The notes: a model not told the origin generated them from the sequence alone. A stretch of DNA of 64,000 bases from Planctomycetaceae bacterium (GCA_002709045.1 PAPJ01000048.1:1-64000), one strand, 5' to 3'; counted from the stretch's first letter, positions 36,750 through 47,451 are shown. Numbers and translations are program-made.

Positions 36750-39332
36750 ATGTGTATTTCAATTCGTCATATCAGCAGTCTTGCTCCGTTATTTTTTCTG
36801 ATGTCATCAACATTGGCAGCAGACTCTTCTCAGTACACGAGGATCTCGGTAATCACAACTCGTTACTGCGGTGAGTGTCATAACGCAGATAATCAGGACG
36901 AAAGGCTCGACTTCTCGTCACTCAAATGGGACCTCGATAATCCAGTCGTATTTAACCAGTGGGAAATGGTGTTTGATAAGGTAGCAAGTCTACAAATGCC
37001 TCCTAATAAAGAGGCCATCTCTGAAGCGGTGCGACATGAGTTCATCAATCTCCTTGGCAATACGTTACGCGAGCGGGACCGCCAGCAAATTAAATCCTAT
37101 GGTCGCGGCACCATTCGGCGACTAACCCGCAGTGAATTCCAGCAAAACCTCCGCGACCTTCTTCAAATCTCACATTTAGATATTCAGAATTATTTACCTG
37201 CCGACAGGGAATCGCACCACACAAATCGAATTACCCGAACACTCGATATATCCCGTGTTCAACTGGCTGCCTATCTGGAAGCTACCGATGCAGCATTGCG
37301 TCAGGCTGTCGCCTCCGGAGTTGCTCCGGAAACACCTGCCAAATATCACTTTGAAGCAATCAATATGTTTACGGGAGCAACTACCTTTGGTGGGACAGAA
37401 GCCATGTTCTATGCCAAAGATAATAAACGGCTCAGCCTGGGAACTCCTGAACTACAGAAAATTCGCCAGCAGGAACCTCTGGACACAAGTATTGAACTGG
37501 CCATCTTTCGTTCTGCAACATGGCCTTACTATGGCTATCCTAACGGTTTCAGAGCTACCCGGGACGGATTCTACCGTGTTCGATTTTCTGCGAGATCCGT
37601 ATTGCAGAAACCGGGTTTTGTACTAACACCAGCTTCTGATCCAATCCCAATGACCTTCAGAGCCCGCAAAGCATCCGGTCCCGATGTTACGGGAGATGTC
37701 CGAGCCACGGGTGGAATCATGGATATCCCGCCCGAGCCTACGATCTTTGAAACAACCATCTATCTAAAGAAAACCGAGACTTTCGAATATAGCCTACTAG
37801 GGCTACCACAACCCCGAGCCATCAATCCACCAAATGCTCCGCTCTACTATGACTTCCCTCCGATGCCGGAAGATGGACACCCGGGGGTGTCGTACCAATG
37901 GCTGGAGGTTGAAGGGCCCATCGATTCTTCAGTGTGGCCACCTGCATCGCACAAAGTACTTTTTGACGAACTTCCAATCAAACCCTCGGGAAGCAGTCTG
38001 ACTGTCGACATTGTTTCCGAGAATCCACAGGCTGATGCTCGTCGTTTACTATTACGTTTTATCAAACAGGCCCAGCGTCGACCATTAACAAAAGCTGAAC
38101 TGAAGCCGTTTCTTGATCTAACTATCAATGAATTAGAAACCGGGCAGACGCTCAGTGAAGCTTTACTTACCGGCTACAGTGCGTTTCTAAGTTCCGGCCA
38201 TTTCATTTATACGATTGATCCTACTTCATTAATCCGTGCACCACAGACAGAATACCAATTGGCGCTTGCACAACAACTTTCACACTTCCTCAGCAATTCG
38301 CGTCCTAGCCAGACACTAGAGATACTTGCCGCCAACAAAGACCTTTTGAAAGCCAATAACCTGCGGTCTCAGACAGACGAGTTAATCCGGGCAAATTCAT
38401 TTAATCAGTTCCTCCGCCCCTTCACATACCATTGGCTGGATCTAAAGGCTGTCTGGCGGGATGAGCCTGACATCCGTCTTTACCCAGAATATCGACTTAA
38501 CGACTATCTCATCGAATCGATGCAGCGTGAGGCTTATGAAACCTTTAAACTGATGGTGCGGGAAAATCTTCCGATCACAACACTCGTAGACGCAGACTTC
38601 GTACTGATAAACGACATCCTGTCTCGTCATTACAATTTACCGCTGCAAAAGGGTTCTGAATTGCAGCGTATCACAGTTCCTAAAGGCAGTCCTTATGGTG
38701 GACTGCTAACGACAGGTGCGATTATGAAAGTGACCGCCAATGGAACGGCAAGTTCACCTATTGTTCGTGGTGCCTGGGTGATGGATCGATTACTCGGCGC
38801 GCCTCCACCTCCTCCACCAGCGAATATCCCGGCGGCTGAACCGGATATCCGGGGAGCAACGACGCTCAAAGAACAACTTGCCAAACATGCCTCAGATCAA
38901 AGCTGTGCGTCATGTCACGCAACATTTGACCCGATCGGGTTTTCTCTGGAAAACTTCGACATTTATGGGAAATGGCGTGAACGCTATCGAAGTCTCGATT
39001 CAGGAGAAGAAGTAACAGGAATTGACCGTGCCGGTCACGCCTATCGTTTTTTCGAGGGCTCAGCAGTCGACAGTACGGCCACACTTAACAATGGAACCCG
39101 ACTGGCAGGCATTCATGATCTCAAACAACATCTCGTACAACAACCACGCAATTTAGCGCGGTCATTAGCGACTCAATTGGTCCTTTATGCAACGGGCACG
39201 CCGCTACGATTCTCGGAACGTGAGGATATTGAAGACATTCTGGACCAATGCCATGGGCAGGGCTATCTAACCCGGGACATCTTCCACGCCGTCATTCAAA
39301 GCCGTTTATTTACAGGGGTCGAACGTGACTAA
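36750..39332 (+). CDS. DUF1587/1595/1592/1588/1585 cytochrome-like secreted protein
   Basis: The protein has 860 residues. A signal peptide (LAPLFFLMSSTLAA) precedes the first heme-type motif CGECH at 40-44. DUF1587 (RRLTRSEFQQNLRDLL) lies near 125, then an insert of about 200 residues with beta-sandwich character, DUF1595 near 430, DUF1592 near 490, and DUF1588 with the proline run APPPPPPANIP and CASCHATFDPIGFSLENF at 719. DUF1585 ends the chain. The protein is exported and probably binds two hemes. The DUF1552 gene overlaps its last 8 bases, so translation is coupled. The reaction is not known for any member of this family. Confidence 0.9.
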   Translation: MCISIRHISSLAPLFFLMSSTLAADSSQYTRISVITTRYCGECHNADNQDERLDFSSLKWDLDNPVVFNQWEMVFDKVASLQMPPNKEAISEAVRHEFINLLGNTLRERDRQQIKSYGRGTIRRLTRSEFQQNLRDLLQISHLDIQNYLPADRESHHTNRITRTLDISRVQLAAYLEATDAALRQAVASGVAPETPAKYHFEAINMFTGATTFGGTEAMFYAKDNKRLSLGTPELQKIRQQEPLDTSIELAIFRSATWPYYGYPNGFRATRDGFYRVRFSARSVLQKPGFVLTPASDPIPMTFRARKASGPDVTGDVRATGGIMDIPPEPTIFETTIYLKKTETFEYSLLGLPQPRAINPPNAPLYYDFPPMPEDGHPGVSYQWLEVEGPIDSSVWPPASHKVLFDELPIKPSGSSLTVDIVSENPQADARRLLLRFIKQAQRRPLTKAELKPFLDLTINELETGQTLSEALLTGYSAFLSSGHFIYTIDPTSLIRAPQTEYQLALAQQLSHFLSNSRPSQTLEILAANKDLLKANNLRSQTDELIRANSFNQFLRPFTYHWLDLKAVWRDEPDIRLYPEYRLNDYLIESMQREAYETFKLMVRENLPITTLVDADFVLINDILSRHYNLPLQKGSELQRITVPKGSPYGGLLTTGAIMKVTANGTASSPIVRGAWVMDRLLGAPPPPPPANIPAAEPDIRGATTLKEQLAKHASDQSCASCHATFDPIGFSLENFDIYGKWRERYRSLDSGEEVTGIDRAGHAYRFFEGSAVDSTATLNNGTRLAGIHDLKQHLVQQPRNLARSLATQLVLYATGTPLRFSEREDIEDILDQCHGQGYLTRDIFHAVIQSRLFTGVERD

Positions 39333-40605
39333 AAATCTTCCGCTTAATCGAAGATCTTTCCTTCGGTCGGCAGGCGTCAGCATTGCACTTCCGTGGATGG
39401 AAAGTACGGGACACGGTGCTCCACAGGAGAACCCCAAGCGTATGCTCATGATTTCCAATAATCTGGGCATCCTTCCTCGATATTTTTTCCCAACCGGTGA
39501 AGGGAAACACTACACACCGTCACTCTATCTGGATCAACTACAGGATCACCGCGACGACTTCACCGTTTTCAGCGGGCTTTCCCATCCCTACGTGGAAGGC
39601 GGACATTCCACGGAAAACTGTTTTCTTACCGCTGCCAAACATCCAACAGGCAGTCAATTTCGAAATACTATTTCCCTGGACCAGTACGCTGCGGAATCGC
39701 TGGGACGTCAAACACGCTTTCCCACCCTCAATCTAGGCGTCAACTTAAACAAAGCGCTTCGCAGTCTTTCATGGACTCGCGACGGCGTATTACTACCTGC
39801 GATTGACAGTCCGGCCCGACTTTTCACCCTGATGTTCACGCAGGGATCGGCAACGCAGCAAAAGCAAGTCGTCCAAAAACTAAGACAACGCGAAAGCATA
39901 CTCGACGCAATCAGTGACACCACAACTTCACTTAAGACGCGCCTTTCGAAATATGACCGGAAACGGCTCGACCAGTATTTCACATCGATTCGGGAATTAG
40001 AAAAACGTCTGGAAGCATCGGGACAGTGGGCAATTACGCCCAAGCCGAAAACCGATGTCCCGCCACCCACAGACATCACCAACCGTGCACGATTTATTGA
40101 AAAGCTCGACCAAATGCTAACCATGGCTCGTCTGGCATTACAAACCGACTCCACGCGTATCGTGACCTTAATGATCGATGCGTTTGAAACCGGAGTCTTC
40201 CATTACCAGGACGACAAAAAAACTCTGTCCGGGTACCACAATTTAAGTCACCACGGGCAAAGGGAGGCGCACCTTAAACAACTTGAAATAACCGACCTTC
40301 GCCAAATGCAGTTGCTGCAACAACAAATGGAATTTATGAAATCAACGCAAAGCCACGACGAATCACTGCTGGATCAGACTATGATTCTGTTTGGTAGTAA
40401 CATGGGTAACGCCAACACTCACACAAACACTAACCTTCCAATTTTGTTAGCCGGCGGAGGTTTCAAACACGGACAACACATGGTTTTTGATCGCGAGAAG
40501 AATACCCCCTTAAGTAACCTGTTTGTTTCAATGTTGCAAAACATGAATATTGAAACAAACAGGTTCGGATCGAGTTCCGGGAGACTCGATGGCTTACAAT
40601 TCTAG
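39325..40605 (+). CDS. DUF1552 family Tat-exported protein
   Basis: The protein has 426 residues. The Tat motif is NRRSFLRSAGVSIALPW. DUF1552 landmarks include YFFPTGEGKHYTPS near residue 52, DQYAAE near 119, KYDRKRLDQYFTSIRELEK near 210, DSTRIVTLMIDA near 275, the metal-like GYHNLSHHG near 304 and ILFGSNMGNANTHT near 354. It starts with GTG inside the preceding gene (8-base overlap), which marks the two as a functional pair. Near its 3' end the gene contains a perfect 17-bp inverted repeat. The function is unknown; the fold is probably of the alkaline phosphatase type, like DUF1501. Confidence 0.88.
   Translation: MTKNLPLNRRSFLRSAGVSIALPWMESTGHGAPQENPKRMLMISNNLGILPRYFFPTGEGKHYTPSLYLDQLQDHRDDFTVFSGLSHPYVEGGHSTENCFLTAAKHPTGSQFRNTISLDQYAAESLGRQTRFPTLNLGVNLNKALRSLSWTRDGVLLPAIDSPARLFTLMFTQGSATQQKQVVQKLRQRESILDAISDTTTSLKTRLSKYDRKRLDQYFTSIRELEKRLEASGQWAITPKPKTDVPPPTDITNRARFIEKLDQMLTMARLALQTDSTRIVTLMIDAFETGVFHYQDDKKTLSGYHNLSHHGQREAHLKQLEITDLRQMQLLQQQMEFMKSTQSHDESLLDQTMILFGSNMGNANTHTNTNLPILLAGGGFKHGQHMVFDREKNTPLSNLFVSMLQNMNIETNRFGSSSGRLDGLQF
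40516..40565. repeat. Perfect 17-bp inverted repeat inside the DUF1552 coding sequence
   Basis: AACCTGTTTGTTTCAAT (40516-40532) is exactly complementary to ATTGAAACAAACAGGTT (40549-40565). A G-T and two A-T pairs extend the stem inward, leaving a loop of about 10 bases. It lies 40 bases before the stop codon at the convergent end with the mutarotase gene. Confidence 0.85.
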
Positions 40606-40624
40606 CCCGAGGTTCATGCCGGGG

Positions 40625-41758
40625 TTACTTCTTAGGTTGCCATGTATAGAAATGATGTACTGTCGTTGAACGAAACTCTTCACCTGCCTTGAGCACGGTG
40701 GTTGGGAAATTAGGTTTATTCGGTGTATCCGGAAAATGCTGCGTTTCCAGACAAAGTGCCTGATTGGTGTTATAAACTGCTCCTCCTTTGCCCGGCGTTT
40801 CTTTCATGTGAATGGATGTATAAAACTGAACACCGGGCTGATCCGTGCGAACCGACATACCCCGTCCGGAAGTCCCTTCTGAAACTCGCGCCAATAACGC
40901 TGGTTTTTCCGGACGACTCATAGCTAACACATAATTATGATCGTATCGTCCCTGTCCAACCTTCCGATCAATTCTTGATCCTTGTCGAAAATCAAAGTCC
41001 GTTCCTTCAACCGACCTAACTTCACCGGTCGGGACTCCGTTTTCATCCACAGGCAGGTAGTGATCACAATAAAGACGAACAAAGTGACGATGAACATCTC
41101 CGCTGTCATGACCGGCGAGGTTGTAATACGAGTGCTGCGTAAGATTAAGGTGTGTTGTTTTATCGGTAGTTGCCCAATAGTCCATCGTCAGGTCGTTATT
41201 TTTATTGAGTAAATACTTCACACGAACCAATAGACGTCCTGGATAACCTTCATCTCCATCCGGACTAACCAACGTAAAAGCAACGCCGGTGCCATTGGCT
41301 TGTTTGACAACCTTCGCATCCCATACACGTGCGTTGAATCCAACTTCTCCACCATGCAGGTGATGTCCACCGGCAAAATTATCGGCCAACTGGTATTTCT
41401 TTCCTTCAAGTTCGAAACTGGCATTGGAAATTCGATTAGCGAATCTACCGACGACACACCCTGAGAAAATAGGGTCGCTTTCGTATCCGGCAATGTCATC
41501 ATATCCAAGCACGATATCCGCTATGTTTCCGTCACGGTCGGGTGTCATAAGAGATGTCATCGTCGCACCATAAGTAATCAACTTCACAGTAACATCATTC
41601 TCATTTTCCAACGTATATTCGTGTACCTTCTCCCCAGCTTCAGTTCTTCCGAACGAGCGTTTTGATACTTTTACGTCTGCCCCTAAAAGGGAATTTATGT
41701 CTGTCACTAACAGCAAAACAGCTATCGCTATTACAGACTTTACGAGCTTCGAATTCAT
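40625..41758 (-). CDS. galM: Exported aldose 1-epimerase (galactose mutarotase)
   Basis: The protein has 377 residues. A signal peptide (VIAIAVLLLVTDINSLLGA) precedes a full mutarotase domain: ITYGATMTSLMTPD near residue 62, GRFANRI near 106, the catalytic His in LNLTQHSYYNLAG near 208, DFDFRQG near 255 and the catalytic Glu in LCLETQHFPD near 340. It interconverts alpha and beta anomers of aldoses. I chose ATG 41758, with AAGGAA upstream, over GTG 41773. Export is unusual compared with cytoplasmic GalM and fits sugar release outside the cytoplasm. It ends a four-gene run with the sulfatase 27 bases upstream. Confidence 0.9.
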   Translation of the reverse strand: MNSKLVKSVIAIAVLLLVTDINSLLGADVKVSKRSFGRTEAGEKVHEYTLENENDVTVKLITYGATMTSLMTPDRDGNIADIVLGYDDIAGYESDPIFSGCVVGRFANRISNASFELEGKKYQLADNFAGGHHLHGGEVGFNARVWDAKVVKQANGTGVAFTLVSPDGDEGYPGRLLVRVKYLLNKNNDLTMDYWATTDKTTHLNLTQHSYYNLAGHDSGDVHRHFVRLYCDHYLPVDENGVPTGEVRSVEGTDFDFRQGSRIDRKVGQGRYDHNYVLAMSRPEKPALLARVSEGTSGRGMSVRTDQPGVQFYTSIHMKETPGKGGAVYNTNQALCLETQHFPDTPNKPNFPTTVLKAGEEFRSTTVHHFYTWQPKK

Positions 41759-41785
41759 AACATTTCCTTCCACAGGTTTTAATTC

Positions 41786-43246
41786 CTAATTATTCTCAAG
41801 AGCTATTGATGTGGCCTGCTTCAACAGGCGTTGCATTCGCTCCAATTGAATATCAGAGCTCATCTTAACTCGATTTTTAGTTTCCGCAGGATCATTCTTC
41901 AAATCATACAATTCAAATTCTTCATTACCCCAGTCAGCAAAACGCCATCGATCTGTTCTTACCGAGCGCCCCAGTATTGATGGCCCGCGCATTACAACGG
42001 TATATGCTTGTTTTTTGACCAACGCTTGCGGATTGCCCAAAACCGGTACCAGCGAAACACCTTGCACATACTTTGGTTTAGCAATAGTACACAATTGGCA
42101 TAACGTCGGAACCAGATCCACTAATTCGACCAGACTTTGACTCTCACTACCAGCGGTGGTCAGCTTCGGGACATACATTAGCAGGGGGACACGAGCACAC
42201 TCCTCAAATAGCGTTACCTTTCCCCATAGAAAATGTTCGCCTAAATGATAACCATGATCGGAAAGGAAGATTACAACGGTATCATCCCACAACTTTTTTT
42301 CATCCAGAGCCTTCCAGATTTCAGCAATTTGAGCATCGACAAACGAGATACATGCGTGATAAGCCTGCATGTACTTTCTCCGCAGTTCCATATTTTCCGT
42401 TTCCCGTTGAAATCCGAACGCTTCATACCGATGCACTAATGCCTTCGCCGGAATATCATCCCAATCTCCGGCAACAGATGGATCAACCTGAACAGAATGA
42501 GCCGGATGCATATCAAAGTACTTCTGCGGAGCCCAAAACGGCACATGAGGTTTATGAATACCACAGGCGATAAAAAATGGTTTTTCACCATATTTATTAT
42601 TTCTCAACCAGGAACTCACCTGCCGTACATTCTTTCCATCTTTGTGTTGTGCAGCGCTCATTTGCGTTGGTCCATAACCTGGAGGAGTTTGTCCGCCAGC
42701 TGCCCCGCGCAACTCTTTCAGCTTCGTTCGCCAGGCCTTTTGGTTGTTTGGCAGATTAATACTGCCAAATTCCGCTTCAAAGGCCTCCTGCACAGGTTTA
42801 ACTACCGGATTCCATTCGTTCTGAAACATTTGATACTCGTCCCAGGCAACATCACCAGGATCCAATTTTCCATGAAATACTTTGCCAACGCCACCGGTCC
42901 AGTATCCCGAATCTTTGAACAACTGTGGCAGACTTTTTATCTCAGGGCGCGATTCACGCACGTCCGTTTTGTTATCAAGAACACCGGTTGCTTCCGGATA
43001 GACACCGCTTAAGAATGAGGCCCGGGAAGGTCCACAGACTGGATACTGACAATAAGCCCGGTTAAATCGCATTCCAACTTGAGCAAGTCGGCTAAGAGCC
43101 GGAGTTGGAACCTGTTGATAACCGACTGCTGCTAGATGTCGATTTAAATCATCACTGATTATTAGCAATACATTAGGTGTCGCTGCATTAACATTTCCCA
43201 CTATCGATAGTGAAAACAACAGTGCACACAATAAGCTTTTCTTCAT
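41786..43246 (-). CDS. Sulfatase (iduronate-2-sulfatase-like), exported
   Basis: The protein has 486 residues. A signal peptide (LLCALLFSLSIVGNVNA) precedes ISDDLNRHL (Asp32, Asp33) and the modification site VCGPSRASFLSGVYP, where Cys71 should become formylglycine. CGIHKPHVPFWAP near 230 and FLSDHGYHLGEH near 325 complete the metal site; both are typical of iduronate-2-sulfatase-like enzymes. It removes sulfate from a sugar polymer outside the cytoplasm; the true substrate is unknown. The ATG at 43246 directly follows an in-frame GTG. It lies between the DUF1501 gene and the mutarotase gene on the same strand. Confidence 0.92.
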   Translation of the reverse strand: MKKSLLCALLFSLSIVGNVNAATPNVLLIISDDLNRHLAAVGYQQVPTPALSRLAQVGMRFNRAYCQYPVCGPSRASFLSGVYPEATGVLDNKTDVRESRPEIKSLPQLFKDSGYWTGGVGKVFHGKLDPGDVAWDEYQMFQNEWNPVVKPVQEAFEAEFGSINLPNNQKAWRTKLKELRGAAGGQTPPGYGPTQMSAAQHKDGKNVRQVSSWLRNNKYGEKPFFIACGIHKPHVPFWAPQKYFDMHPAHSVQVDPSVAGDWDDIPAKALVHRYEAFGFQRETENMELRRKYMQAYHACISFVDAQIAEIWKALDEKKLWDDTVVIFLSDHGYHLGEHFLWGKVTLFEECARVPLLMYVPKLTTAGSESQSLVELVDLVPTLCQLCTIAKPKYVQGVSLVPVLGNPQALVKKQAYTVVMRGPSILGRSVRTDRWRFADWGNEEFELYDLKNDPAETKNRVKMSSDIQLERMQRLLKQATSIALENN

Positions 43247-43286
43247 CACGGAACTTTTACCGACCGATCATTGTAAATAGTAAGAG

Positions 43287-44801
43287 TTAAGCGAGAATGT
43301 CGGTCAGTATATGTCCATGAACGTCAGTTAATCTAAAGTCCCGTCCCTGATAACGGTATGTCAGTTTCGTGTGATCGATTCCCATTAAATGCAAAATCGT
43401 CGCATTTAGATCATGAATATGCATGGTTCCAGGTGTCCACTTATCTTTGTTTGGTTGTGGTCTAAGCGGATTACCATCCTCATCCGCGATGTTGTATCCG
43501 TAATCATCGGTGCGACCATAAGTGATCCCGGGCTTTACCCCACCACCGGCCATCCAGGTTGTGAAGCAACGCGGATGATGATCCCGTCCATAATTCTCCC
43601 GGGTTAAACCACCCTGACAGTAGGGTGTTCTTCCGAATTCCCCACCCCAGACAACCAGAGTTTCATCCAACATCCCTTGTTGTTTCAAGTCCTTAATCAG
43701 TGCCGCCGTGGCCTGATCAATATCCTTGGCCTGCGAACTGTGTTCTCCGGCAAGATTTCCATGAGCATCCCAACCTCGATGGAAGATCTGAATATTCCTG
43801 ACACCACGTTGAGCCAGTCGGCGAGCCGTCAAACAGCTTGCTGCGAAAGTTCCCGGCGTATTCACATCGTCTCCATACATTTCCAAGGTAGCCGCTGTTT
43901 CATCCGAGAAATCAACTAACTCCGGTACCGATGCCTGCATACGATAAGCCATTTCATGCTGTTTGATTCGCGATAGCACTTCGGGGTCACCAAACTGTTC
44001 TGCCTGCTGCTGGTTAATCGCAGCCAAAACATCCAACTGAGCTCGTCGATCCTGACGACTTACCCCACTAGGGTTACTCAAAAACAGAACCGGATCTCCC
44101 TGACTGCGCATCAGAATACCCTGATGATCAGAGGACAGGAAGCCTGGGCCCCAAAGGCGATTGAACAAACTTTGCTCAGGGTATTTCGTCCGGGCGTGCA
44201 TAACAACGTAATGAGGCAGATTTTCATTAGCTGTACCTAACCCATAACTCAACCAGGCTCCTAAACTTGGCCGACCGGGGGTTTGAGCCCCGGTCTGTAT
44301 ATAAGTGATTGCCGGATCATGATTAATCGCTTCGGTGAAGGTACTGTAGACAACGCACAGTTCTTTTGCGACGCCAGCCGTATAAGGAAGTAATTCACTG
44401 GTCCATAAACCTTCAGCGTCATTATCCTGCTTCGTATACTTGTAACGACTCGGCGCCAAAGGAAAACCGCTCTTCTGATTAGCTGTCATCCCGGTAACTC
44501 GCTGTCCATCACGAATCTCGTCAGGTAACTGCTCGCCAAAAAGATCATTTAATTTCGGTTTATAGTCCCACAGGTCAATATGACTGGGACCACCGCTCAT
44601 GAATAAATAGATCACACTTTTGGCTTTTGGTTGATGGTGCGGCAGACCATCCAGCCCACCCGCACCATTTGGTTCGGCCTTCAATTCCGCTCCAATCAAA
44701 CCAGCCATGGCAGCTGTTCCCAGACCGAGAGCTGTTTTCCCAAACAAATGACGACGCGTCACCATCAATTCATTTTCACGTGCGGGATTAGGATTTATCA
44801 T
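43287..44801 (-). CDS. DUF1501 family Tat-exported protein (cassette subclass)
   Basis: The protein has 504 residues. The Tat motif [15 protein letters not shown] is preceded by a 13-residue leader; an ATG 12 codons downstream is an alternative start. Landmarks are [16 protein letters not shown] near residue 70, GWDAHGN near 345, GGEFGRTP near 387 and GRDHHP near 407, with the ending [18 protein letters not shown]. This is the cassette subclass shared with the copies at 7206 and 27131. The DUF1549/1553 gene ends 58 bases upstream, and the sulfatase follows. The function is unknown; context suggests a part in degrading a sulfated polymer. Confidence 0.9.
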   Translation of the reverse strand: MINPNPARENELMVTRRHLFGKTALGLGTAAMAGLIGAELKAEPNGAGGLDGLPHHQPKAKSVIYLFMSGGPSHIDLWDYKPKLNDLFGEQLPDEIRDGQRVTGMTANQKSGFPLAPSRYKYTKQDNDAEGLWTSELLPYTAGVAKELCVVYSTFTEAINHDPAITYIQTGAQTPGRPSLGAWLSYGLGTANENLPHYVVMHARTKYPEQSLFNRLWGPGFLSSDHQGILMRSQGDPVLFLSNPSGVSRQDRRAQLDVLAAINQQQAEQFGDPEVLSRIKQHEMAYRMQASVPELVDFSDETAATLEMYGDDVNTPGTFAASCLTARRLAQRGVRNIQIFHRGWDAHGNLAGEHSSQAKDIDQATAALIKDLKQQGMLDETLVVWGGEFGRTPYCQGGLTRENYGRDHHPRCFTTWMAGGGVKPGITYGRTDDYGYNIADEDGNPLRPQPNKDKWTPGTMHIHDLNATILHLMGIDHTKLTYRYQGRDFRLTDVHGHILTDILA

Positions 44802-44859
44802 TTTCTATCAATTCTTCTAATGAAGTTAAGCCTACCGTTCATGTGCCTACCATTCATGT

Positions 44860-47310
44860 TTAGTAGAGCAGGATTGCCGGATCGCTGGCCAGGACCGCGA
44901 CAGTTGCCTGTGTCCAGGCAGCGTGTACAACAACATCAAGTTTTTCGTTCTGCTCTGCTTCACCAATCGCCAACAGCACCCGGGCATCCTCACTGGACTC
45001 CGTGAAACGTTGTTTCATAATATCTACCAGCCCTAAAATAGCTCTCATTTCCGACGCTGATGCCTGGCGACTTGCCAGTAATCTGAATAACAGGTGAACA
45101 CGATCTTCATCTGTTTCAGCCTGAGTCAACAATCTCTCGGCCAGGATACGCCCCATTTCGACACGTTGGGTTTCATTAAGCAATCCAAGTGATTGCAGAG
45201 CTGTATTAGTTCGCTGACGCTGAACACAACTTGATTCACGATCCGGAGCGTCAAACAACGTCATCATTGGATGTGGGCTGGTTCGCTTCCAATAGACATA
45301 TAGGCTACGACGATACAGCAAATCACCCTGATCGCGGACATACTGTTTCGTATTACTTCCAGGATGTGCTAATGCCTTCCACATACCATCGGGCTGATAT
45401 GGCTTAACACCTTCACCTCCCATATGAGGACTCAACAATCCACTAGCCCACAAGCCGATATCTCTCAACACCTCTGCATCCAACCGATAACCGGGTCCAC
45501 GAGCAAACAGTCGATTCTCGGGATCATTTACATTTTCACGCCAGGCTGAACTTTGTTTGAATGTACGCGAATGCACCATCAGTCGGAGCATATCCTTGAC
45601 GTTCCAGCCATTTTCACGAAAGTCTACGGCTAACCAGTCCAATAACTCGGGATGGGTTGGATGTTCTCCCTGTACACCGAAGTCCTCCGGCGTGCGGACA
45701 AGTGGAATTCCATAAACCCTGGACCATAAACGATTAACAATGACTCGTGACATTACAGGATGATCATCTGCCGTGAGCCAGGCTGCCAAGCCGAGTCGGT
45801 TACGGGGTGCGCCTGCCGGAAAAGCTCCCATCACACTTAAAACTCCCGGCTCCAAAGGATCACCCTGAGGTTGATTGTATTCACCCCGGTGTAATACTTT
45901 TGTTTCTCTGGGCATTGCAAGTTCTTTGGCCACCAGCGTCGTTGTAAAACTCTTCACAGCTTCCTGTTCCGCATTCAACAATACCAATGTTTCCTGATGA
46001 ACATCTTCAATGGCAAACGGCCCATTAACATCGGCCAACTGGCTCAGCCGACCAGCAACATCAGCAACTTTCCATGTTTTTTCCTGCTCTTCATTGAGCT
46101 CAACCTTTTCACCTAGCAGCTTACCTGCAGCATTGATCAGGCGAATTTTTTCATTTTCACGCTGTTTCCACTGTCGCCATGCCTGCTGATCATTCGGAGC
46201 ATTGATCACGGGATTATAGGTATACGAATTACCGTCCATCGCATTTTCAGCAGTACTATTAAAGAATGCCAGCAACTGATAGTACTCGGTCTGTGTAATA
46301 GGATCGTATTTGTGTGTATGGCAGCGTGAACAAGTCAGTGTTATTCCCAGCAATACGGTTCCCAATGTCTCCGTTCGATCAAAATTATTCTTTGCCTGGA
46401 ATTCTGCCGGAATCGCACCACCTTCCGCGGTACTTGGATTCATACGAACAAAGCCGGTTGCTACGCGTTGCTGCAACGTCGGATTGGGAAGCAGATCGCC
46501 GGCAAGTTGCCAGGTAATAAACTGATCAAACGGAAGATTATCATTTAACGCTCCGACCACCCAATCACGATAAGGATAGATACCACGACGGTTATCCAAA
46601 TGCAGGCCATGTGTATCTCCGTAACGTACAGCATCCAGCCAGTAGCGGGCCTGGTGTTCACCATATCGTGCACTAGATAAAAGTGTTTCCACGAAATTCG
46701 TGTATGCCTGATCTGACTGATCATTCAAATACTCATCGAGAAGTTCTAATTCAGGGGGCAGGCCAGTCAGTACCAGGGAAACACGACGCGCCAGCGTGCT
46801 TTTATCTGCTTCTTCACCAAATGTAACACCTGCCACTTTTAGGTTATCTTCAATGAATGCGTCGATAATCTGTTCTCTTGTAGCATTGCCACGCGATTGG
46901 GGAACTTCTTTCACCGGAGCGACGAATGCCCAGTGCTTGGCGTATCTGCCTCCCTGTTTAATCCAGGTCACCAATGTCTGTCGCTCTAAATCTGTCAGTT
47001 GTTTTTCAGCATCTGCCGGTGGCATCGGATCATCCTCGGACAAAATACGGTGCAATGCTGCACTCTGACGAGGTTTTTTCTGATCGATAGCACGATAACC
47101 GCCGCGGTCAACTGTCGCCAATTCCTCTGTATCCAAACGCAACATATCTGCATCATTGGAGTCGGGACCATGACAGACAAAACACTTATTGGAGAGGATA
47201 GGCAACACATCTCGTGCAAAGTCCACATCATCAGCGTGCAATAACGCGGTGGTGTTCAAAAGACCTAAGACCAGCAGTGAACATACCAGATTCGAGCTAC
47301 AGGGTTTCAT
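44860..47310 (-). CDS. DUF1549/DUF1553 cytochrome-like secreted protein, short form
   Basis: The protein has 816 residues, shorter than the 1084 and 1142 of its relatives in the window because the long middle region between DUF1549 and DUF1553 is almost absent. A signal peptide (LVCSLLVLGLLNTTALLHA) precedes CFVCHGPDSND at 43-47. DUF1549 lies at about 140-345, with CSRCHTHKYDP at 327. DUF1553 spans about 495-760 (MSRVIVNRLWSRVYG). It opens the four-gene run with DUF1501, sulfatase and mutarotase, and is divergent from the DUF1592-class gene at 47452. The lack of an insert suggests that binding modules are optional in this family. Confidence 0.9.
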   Translation of the reverse strand: MKPCSSNLVCSLLVLGLLNTTALLHADDVDFARDVLPILSNKCFVCHGPDSNDADMLRLDTEELATVDRGGYRAIDQKKPRQSAALHRILSEDDPMPPADAEKQLTDLERQTLVTWIKQGGRYAKHWAFVAPVKEVPQSRGNATREQIIDAFIEDNLKVAGVTFGEEADKSTLARRVSLVLTGLPPELELLDEYLNDQSDQAYTNFVETLLSSARYGEHQARYWLDAVRYGDTHGLHLDNRRGIYPYRDWVVGALNDNLPFDQFITWQLAGDLLPNPTLQQRVATGFVRMNPSTAEGGAIPAEFQAKNNFDRTETLGTVLLGITLTCSRCHTHKYDPITQTEYYQLLAFFNSTAENAMDGNSYTYNPVINAPNDQQAWRQWKQRENEKIRLINAAGKLLGEKVELNEEQEKTWKVADVAGRLSQLADVNGPFAIEDVHQETLVLLNAEQEAVKSFTTTLVAKELAMPRETKVLHRGEYNQPQGDPLEPGVLSVMGAFPAGAPRNRLGLAAWLTADDHPVMSRVIVNRLWSRVYGIPLVRTPEDFGVQGEHPTHPELLDWLAVDFRENGWNVKDMLRLMVHSRTFKQSSAWRENVNDPENRLFARGPGYRLDAEVLRDIGLWASGLLSPHMGGEGVKPYQPDGMWKALAHPGSNTKQYVRDQGDLLYRRSLYVYWKRTSPHPMMTLFDAPDRESSCVQRQRTNTALQSLGLLNETQRVEMGRILAERLLTQAETDEDRVHLLFRLLASRQASASEMRAILGLVDIMKQRFTESSEDARVLLAIGEAEQNEKLDVVVHAAWTQATVAVLASDPAILLY

Positions 47311-47451
47311 TAATTAGCAATATCCAAAGAACTACTTTTTCTCCCACTCTCCACTATTTTACCGAAAGGTCGTGAACAACGCATTACTAGTGTTCAAGAA
47401 AGAAAATAAGTCTAGATAGCCACCTCTTTAATCCAACAGTAAAATAATACT

